Shown here in pieces: positions 59,259 through 64,000 of a DNA stretch of 64,000 nucleotides. Under the pieces are notes generated by a model that was not told where the DNA came from, did no database searches, and saw only the letters and a program-made list of their open reading frames with translations. Every line of letters begins with the position of its first letter. The first letter of the stretch is position 1. This DNA comes from JAWKZG01 sp041396125 (GTDB lineage Bacteria > Pseudomonadota > Gammaproteobacteria > Competibacterales > Competibacteraceae). The stretch spans positions 129,935 to 193,934 of the forward strand of contig JAWKZG010000012.1 in the NCBI GenBank assembly GCA_041396125.1, given 5' to 3'. Position numbers and translations under genes: made by a program.

Positions 59259-60341
59259 TTAACGGACGGCGGTGCCGGTGTCGGCGCTGAAAACATAAGT
59301 GTGCGCCACGTCGAGTGTCAGCTCAATCGTATCGCCAGTCCGGTAACGTATAGCCTGTTCTTCCGGTAAGACCATCCTAAACAGGCTGTCACGCGCTTCC
59401 ATATCAAGTACCGTAATATCGCCGAGTGGTTCGGTTAGATGCACACGGGCCTGAAAGCGCATTGGTGAATTGGAATCGGCCGGTTGTACATCGTGTGGCC
59501 GGAATCCGAATAATAAGGATTCGCCTTGCTGGAAATCGCGTAAAGCCGTTGCCCAGGGGCCTTGCTGGAATTCACCGAAGGCCAGGCTGATGGTTTGATC
59601 ATGGCGCAGCGTGGCCGGTAACAGATTCATTTTGGGTGACCCTACCATGGTGGCGACAAAGGTGTCGTCGGGGGTGTCGTAGAGCTCATCCGGTGTGCCT
59701 GTTTGTACGATATGGCCGTTTTTCAGTACGGCGATACGCTGGCCCATGCTCAGTGCTTCCAGCTCATCGGGCGTTGCATAGAGCAGGGTCATGCCCAGAT
59801 CACGGTGCAGTCGCTTGAATTCAGCCCGGGTTTCGTGGCGCAGTTTGGCGTCCAGATTGGTAATGGGCTCATCCAGCAGTAATAAGCGTGGTTCGCGAAT
59901 CAAGGCCCGACCGATAGCAATACGCTGCTGTTCGCCACCGCTGGCGGTTTCCGGTTTGCGTTTGAGCGTGTGACCGAGGCGCAGCATCTCGGCGATTTTA
60001 TCGACTTTACGCCGGATTTCAGCGCGGCTGAGCCCAGCCTGACGCAACGGATACGCCAGATTATCGAAGATGCTCAGGTGTGGATAAAGCGCAAAACTCT
60101 GAAACACCATAGCCATCGGACGACCTTGTATGGGTGCATGGGTGATATCCTGGCCGTCAAATACGATCTTGCCGGCATCGGGTTTTTCGATACCCGTAAT
60201 GGCTCTTAAGGTGGTTGTCTTACCACTGGCGCTCGGTCCCAGCAGTACGAAAAATTCGCCATCAGTGATCTCCAGTTGCAGATCCTGCAGGGCGATTACG
60301 TCACCAAAGCGCTTATGCAGGCCGGAAATTTCCAGCAACAT
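59259..60341 (-). CDS. ABC importer ATPase 2 (canonical signature, H-loop His replaced)
   Basis: The 360-residue ATPase has Walker A GPSASGKTTTL, Q-loop VFQSFALYPHL, signature ASGGEQQRIAIG and Walker B LLLLDEPITNLD. The H-loop, usually VTHDQ, reads ATPDE (LLYATPDELEAL), so the catalytic-site histidine is a proline. The TOBE-like C-terminus is present. It is the first gene of the operon; the binding protein follows after about 100 bp. With ATPase 1 it would make one canonical and one degenerate composite site. Confidence 0.92.
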   Translation of the reverse strand: MLLEISGLHKRFGDVIALQDLQLEITDGEFFVLLGPSASGKTTTLRAITGIEKPDAGKIVFDGQDITHAPIQGRPMAMVFQSFALYPHLSIFDNLAYPLRQAGLSRAEIRRKVDKIAEMLRLGHTLKRKPETASGGEQQRIAIGRALIREPRLLLLDEPITNLDAKLRHETRAEFKRLHRDLGMTLLYATPDELEALSMGQRIAVLKNGHIVQTGTPDELYDTPDDTFVATMVGSPKMNLLPATLRHDQTISLAFGEFQQGPWATALRDFQQGESLLFGFRPHDVQPADSNSPMRFQARVHLTEPLGDITVLDMEARDSLFRMVLPEEQAIRYRTGDTIELTLDVAHTYVFSADTGTAVR

Positions 60342-60430
60342 GAAATGCCCCCACTCCTCATCAGGTTTTTTGTAAGCTGACTGGCAGCTGTATTTTGACT
60401 AAAGCTTAGCAGATATTTTCTGTTTTGCGC

Positions 60431-61084
60431 TCAGAATTGATCGGTGTCATCTTCTTCTTCGTCTTCCCAGGAATAGCGTTTTAGCGGTGGTTGATCATAC
60501 TGGCGGAAATAAATCGCCAGCAACAGGCCGATAAGCGCTGCCGCTAAATGGGTCTCCCAGGAGATACCGGGCTGGGTTGGAAATACTCCCCAAACCAGTG
60601 TGCCGTAAAGAAAATATACCAGCATGGATGCCGCAATGGCACGTGCGTCACGGCGGATCAGGCCAGCTGTGAAGATATACACCGCGAGGCCATAAACCAG
60701 CCCACTTGCGCCGATATGGATAGAGGGTCTGGCACCTAACCAAACTACTATGCCGGTGCCGAAATACACCACTCCGAACACTTTGAGGGCCGCATTGGGG
60801 TACAGATAGAGCAAACCGGTAAGCAGTACGATCAGCGGTAAGCTGTTCGAAATCAAATGCCCCGTACTGCCGTGCAGCAAGGGAGCCCATAATATTCCCC
60901 AAAGTCCGTCCAGCTGACGTGGTCGCAGCCCGAAACGTGCCAGATCCAGCCCGAACAACCCGTCAAGCAGGTGGATTATCCCCAGCAGCAAGACAAAGCC
61001 CAGTGCCAGTTGGAATGCCAGACGGAAGTTCAGGCGCGCACGCGCAGAGTTGGTATAGGCGGGGTCAGGTTTGGAAAACTGCAT
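60431..61084 (-). CDS. Rhomboid family intramembrane serine protease
   Basis: The 217-residue membrane protein of about six helices has the catalytic serine in HIGASGLVYGL (GASG) and the catalytic histidine in SWETHLAAALIG. The HGSTGHLISNSLPL segment carries the conserved His/Asn of the oxyanion region. The C-terminus is acidic (DEEEDDTDQF). Substrates are unknown; bacterial rhomboids cleave transmembrane segments of envelope proteins. Its start has no strong Shine-Dalgarno visible. The gap to the next gene is about 90 bp. Confidence 0.86.
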   Translation of the reverse strand: MQFSKPDPAYTNSARARLNFRLAFQLALGFVLLLGIIHLLDGLFGLDLARFGLRPRQLDGLWGILWAPLLHGSTGHLISNSLPLIVLLTGLLYLYPNAALKVFGVVYFGTGIVVWLGARPSIHIGASGLVYGLAVYIFTAGLIRRDARAIAASMLVYFLYGTLVWGVFPTQPGISWETHLAAALIGLLLAIYFRQYDQPPLKRYSWEDEEEDDTDQF

Positions 61085-61174
61085 GAGGATAGTGTAAAGA
61101 AACCCCGCTCGAATGCCCAGATGCGGTTTGCAGCAGAGGGCGGGATAGTCGTTATCTAAATCTAACTCTGGATG

Positions 61175-61975
61175 CTATGCACCAGGGCGAAAAAACTGCC
61201 GTGCTGTTTCCACCATTAAGGCCGGCTGTTCGGCATGCAGCCAATGACCGGCACCCGCCACGGCCTGAAATTGTGCGTTAGGGAAATAGCGTTCGATGGC
61301 TGCTGTATAACGGGGCAGAACGTAATCGGAGTTCTCACCATACAGAAACAGCGCCGGCCCGGCGTAATGGGTATTCAGCTCGGGAAAACCAATCAGTGCC
61401 GGCATGGCTTCACGCAATATCGGCAGATTAATTCGCCAGCGAAAAGTACCGTCCTGCTGCACCAGATTTTGCAGTAAAAACTGACGGACGCCGTCCTCCG
61501 GAATAGCCTCGCGCAGGGCCTGATCTGCCTGACTGCGACTGCTGAGCGCAGTCAGATCCAATTGCAGCAAGGCGTCGATAAACGGTGCATGGGTATGTGC
61601 ATAAGCAACCGGCGCAATATCCACCACCACTAACCGGGCGACCAGCTCGGGACGGGTCAACGCCAGGGTCATGGCGGTTTTGCCGCCCATACTATGGCCA
61701 ATGATATGCACGCTGCCCAGCTCGTGTTGCGCGATAAAACGGGCAACATCATCCGCTAAGGCGGGATAGTCCATTGTATTGTCCCAGAATGAGGCCCCAT
61801 GATTGCGTAAATCCAGGGTGAATACAGGCTGTTGCGTGCTGAGTTGGCGGGCAATGGAACGCCAGTTGGTGGCTGAGCCGAACAGGCCGTGCAGTATGAG
61901 CAGAGGAGGCTGTTGGTCGGAGGCTGCCGGATCGCTGTAGTGCGTAAAATTGAGGTCGGATGTTGTCGCGTTCAT
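61175..61975 (-). CDS. Alpha/beta hydrolase, YbfF-like esterase
   Basis: The 266-residue esterase has the oxyanion segment LLILHGLFGSATNWRSIA, LDLRNHGASFW, the nucleophile elbow IIGHSMGGKTAMTLAL (GHSMGG), a late Asp (YGENSDYVLP), and His in GAGHWLHAEQPAL. This is the YbfF/AB-hydrolase 1 pattern of cytosolic acyl esterases. The start ATG 61975 (MNATTSDLNF) is chosen since the frame upstream (back to 62161) encodes unrelated residues; the ATG at 62011 is an alternative. Confidence 0.86.
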   Translation of the reverse strand: MNATTSDLNFTHYSDPAASDQQPPLLILHGLFGSATNWRSIARQLSTQQPVFTLDLRNHGASFWDNTMDYPALADDVARFIAQHELGSVHIIGHSMGGKTAMTLALTRPELVARLVVVDIAPVAYAHTHAPFIDALLQLDLTALSSRSQADQALREAIPEDGVRQFLLQNLVQQDGTFRWRINLPILREAMPALIGFPELNTHYAGPALFLYGENSDYVLPRYTAAIERYFPNAQFQAVAGAGHWLHAEQPALMVETARQFFRPGA

Positions 61976-62174
61976 CGTTGAGGTTTCCACCGTGCTAGAG
62001 CTGAAAGTCATTATATTTGCAATGATACTCTGCCAAAAAACTGTGACCAGAGTCCGCTGGTAATAGCTGTTGATCCAGGGCGTGAAAATTTTGAAATTAC
62101 GACTAAACTTGATGGAACAGCAAAGTATGAGCGCTTGCTTGAGCAACAATCGGGAAACCAAATAGAGGATAATA

Positions 62175-64000
62175 TGGAAGATAATAGGGCTAGGCTATCG
62201 GGTTTATTGCCACTCTACGCACTGTTTGTCGCTATTGCACTGACGATCAGCGTTCCTGCCAGTGTGTTCGCGCAGCAATTTCAGGCACCAGCCACTGCGA
62301 AATTGCAAAAAAGCCAGCTACCGGCCCATCTGCGCAAGCTTGATACAGCGCTATATCAAGCCTGGCAAACGGTTGGTGTACTGCCCGGCAAAAGTACTGT
62401 TTTATCCCCGGTGCTTAAAATGGATACGCAGCACCGCGCCCATATTACGCTGCGAGTGTATGCCATTACCGATGCTTTACTGCAGCAATTGACCGCGCTG
62501 GGGTTCGAGCTGGAAGCAAGCACGCAAGGCCTGCCGATAAGCGCGAACCTGCACTCTATCGTGGGTTGGGCCAGTCTGGCGCAACTGGATGCCATCGCCC
62601 GGTTGCCAGCGATATTCCATATTCGTCCAACCCTGGAACCTATCCTGCATACCGGCAGTGTCAACAGCGCTGGCGACAGTATCCTCGGGGCCGCCCAGCT
62701 ACGGGCATCGATCGGTGTGAGTGGCAGCGGGCAAACGGTTGGCGTGCTTTCCGATGGTGTGGATCATCTCGGCAATGCCCAGGCCAGTGGCGATCTGCCG
62801 GCCAGTGTCGGGGTATTGAGCAACACGCTGGGATGCCTGGCTGCAGGGACGGACTGCAGTTGTCCGACCAACACACCTAACTGTGACGTTAAAGACGAGG
62901 GCACTGCGATGCTGGAAATTGTCCATGATCTGGCACCCGGTGCACAGTTGTTGTTCAGCGATGCGGGGGCGTCGCCGGAAGCTTTCGCGCAGCGCATTTT
63001 GGGTCTGCGAAATGCGGGTAGCTCCATCATTGTGGACGATATAGGCTGGTTCGGCTCACCGTATTATGAAGATGGCATCATCGCGCAAACCATTAACAGT
63101 GTGACACTGAACAATGATATTGCTTATTTTTCTTCAGCAGGTAACCAGGCTCTGGAGCACTATGAAAGCTTTTTCAACGATACCAGCGGGAATGGTTTTC
63201 ATGAGTTCAGCGCCGGTGATGATAGCTTGGGCTTTATTTTACCTGCCGGCGCGACCGCTGTGGTTTTTCTGCAATGGAATAATAAATGGGGTTCAGCTAA
63301 CGATGATTACGATCTTTTAATTGCTGACCAAAATTTTCAGATTCTTGCCGAAAGTACCAATACCCAGAATGGAACAGGCGATCCCTTCGAAGTCACCGGT
63401 ATCGTTAATACCAGCGATAGCGAGATGCTTTTTAATATCGGTGTCAAAAAATTCGCGGGGGCGGATCGTGAGTTTACGATACTTCTGCGCAATGCCAGCG
63501 CGCAGGAATATATTTCGGCGGGTGGCATTACCGGTCATCAGGCCGCTGAACATTGTCTCGCTATCGGCACGATCAACGCCCAGGACGCCGCTACGAATGA
63601 TATCGCACCCTACAGCAGCCAGGGCCCGTCCCGTATTTACAGTTACGATGGTGCCGGCAATCCGGTTGGTTTTACTGATCGGCTCAAACCGGATCTGACA
63701 GCGATTGATGGCGTTCTGGTCACCGGGGCCGGCGGTTTTGGTGTTGCTGATCCGAATGGCTCCAGCAACCGGCTGTTCTTTGGCACTTCAGCTGCTGCGC
63801 CGCATGCTGCCGCCATCGCAGCCCTGGTTCGTGCAGCAGCGCCGCAACTATCGGCGACTCAGGTCGCACAGGTATTGCGTAGCACGGCGCTGGATATTGG
63901 TACGGCGGGGTTTGATTTTGTCTCTGGCTCGGGCCGGATCGATGCACTGGCAAGTGTACAGCAGGTCTGTCCTGTGTGTTTTCAAAGCAGCGGCAGCAGT
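62175..64000 (+). CDS. Subtilase-like (S8 family) secreted protein with Glu in place of the catalytic His, 3' truncated
   Basis: The open frame runs from ATG 62175 past the right edge (608 codons visible). It has a signal peptide (LFVAIALTISVPASVFA), a prodomain-like region to about residue 155, and then the peptidase core: Asp in TVGVLSDGVDHLG, DEGTAMLEIVHDLAPGAQLL, the oxyanion Asn in YFSSAGNQ, and the serine in FFGTSAAAPHAAAIAALVR. The second block, normally HGT with the catalytic His, has DEGT, so Glu stands at that position, as in some divergent S8 members. The end is cut by the window, so the total size is unknown. A cysteine-rich patch (GCLAAGTDCSCPTNTPNC) may form disulfides. Confidence 0.86.

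Noticed and set aside
1..64000. CRISPR array, insertion sequence, prophage or tRNA/rRNA gene
   Set aside because: No regular repeat-spacer array, transposase motif, integrase, phage gene or tRNA cloverleaf was recognised in my reading; a dedicated RNA and mobile-element search was not possible.

Overview
This window comes from a gammaproteobacterial chromosome of moderate GC content. Support includes an lptD-surA-rsmA(ksgA)-apaGH block, hisBHAFIE followed by tatABC, nudB-yebC-ruvCAB, ubiK and ubiA, and an outer-membrane assembly pathway (LptD, SurA, heptose phosphatase GmhB). I cannot name the genus. Five perfect copies of the ParB-binding palindrome parS at 44.6-51.4 kb suggest the window lies in the origin-proximal part of the chromosome.

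Layout: 0-5.4 kb holds the 3' end of lptD, a short SurA with one parvulin domain, rsmA, transaldolase, apaG and apaH. 5.4-10.8 kb is a lipid-modification cluster with two CFA-type methyltransferases, a DUF2878 membrane protein, and DUF1365 and FAD-oxidoreductase genes that are both interrupted. 10.9-20.4 kb holds comM, an acetylpolyamine/histone deacetylase-like hydrolase, a cytochrome c, GNAT, MFS, DedA, a TTC38-like protein and gcvT. 20.8-29.1 kb holds etfBA, dut, coaBC, radC, purH and a large MscS-type channel. 29.1-31.5 kb is a glnK-amtB-glnK nitrogen module with a recognisable sigma54 promoter and two NtrC sites. 31.7-39.1 kb holds ubiK, a gamma-glutamyltransferase, ubiA, a MoxR ATPase, a GNAT/nitrilase fusion, two tandem 13-residue peptide genes, and a broken CoxE-like VWA gene. 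39.2-44.4 kb is his plus tat. 44.4-51.4 kb holds gmhB, plsC, the ruv region, nudB and a lipoprotein esterase, framed by parS sites. 51.4-60.3 kb is a catabolic/import locus: a Gfo/Idh/MocA dehydrogenase and an amidohydrolase facing an ABC importer with two different ATPases. 60.4-64 kb holds a rhomboid protease, an esterase and the 5' part of a secreted subtilase-like protein.

Three things stand out. (1) The two tandem copies of a 13-codon ORF (MKVKTNVRAGYGG) differ only at synonymous sites, and each has a strong Shine-Dalgarno. They are too short for ordinary gene finders and are the best candidate for an undescribed element. (2) The ABC importer encodes two ATPases with complementary defects, one in the signature motif and one in the H-loop, which predicts an asymmetric heterodimer. 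(3) Small indels interrupt or locally scramble many genes in patches (9.3-11.5, 36.8-41, 51.5 and 54.1 kb), including hisA. Either these genes are decaying or the sequence has local indel errors, and the reader should treat the 'pseudogene' calls with that in mind.
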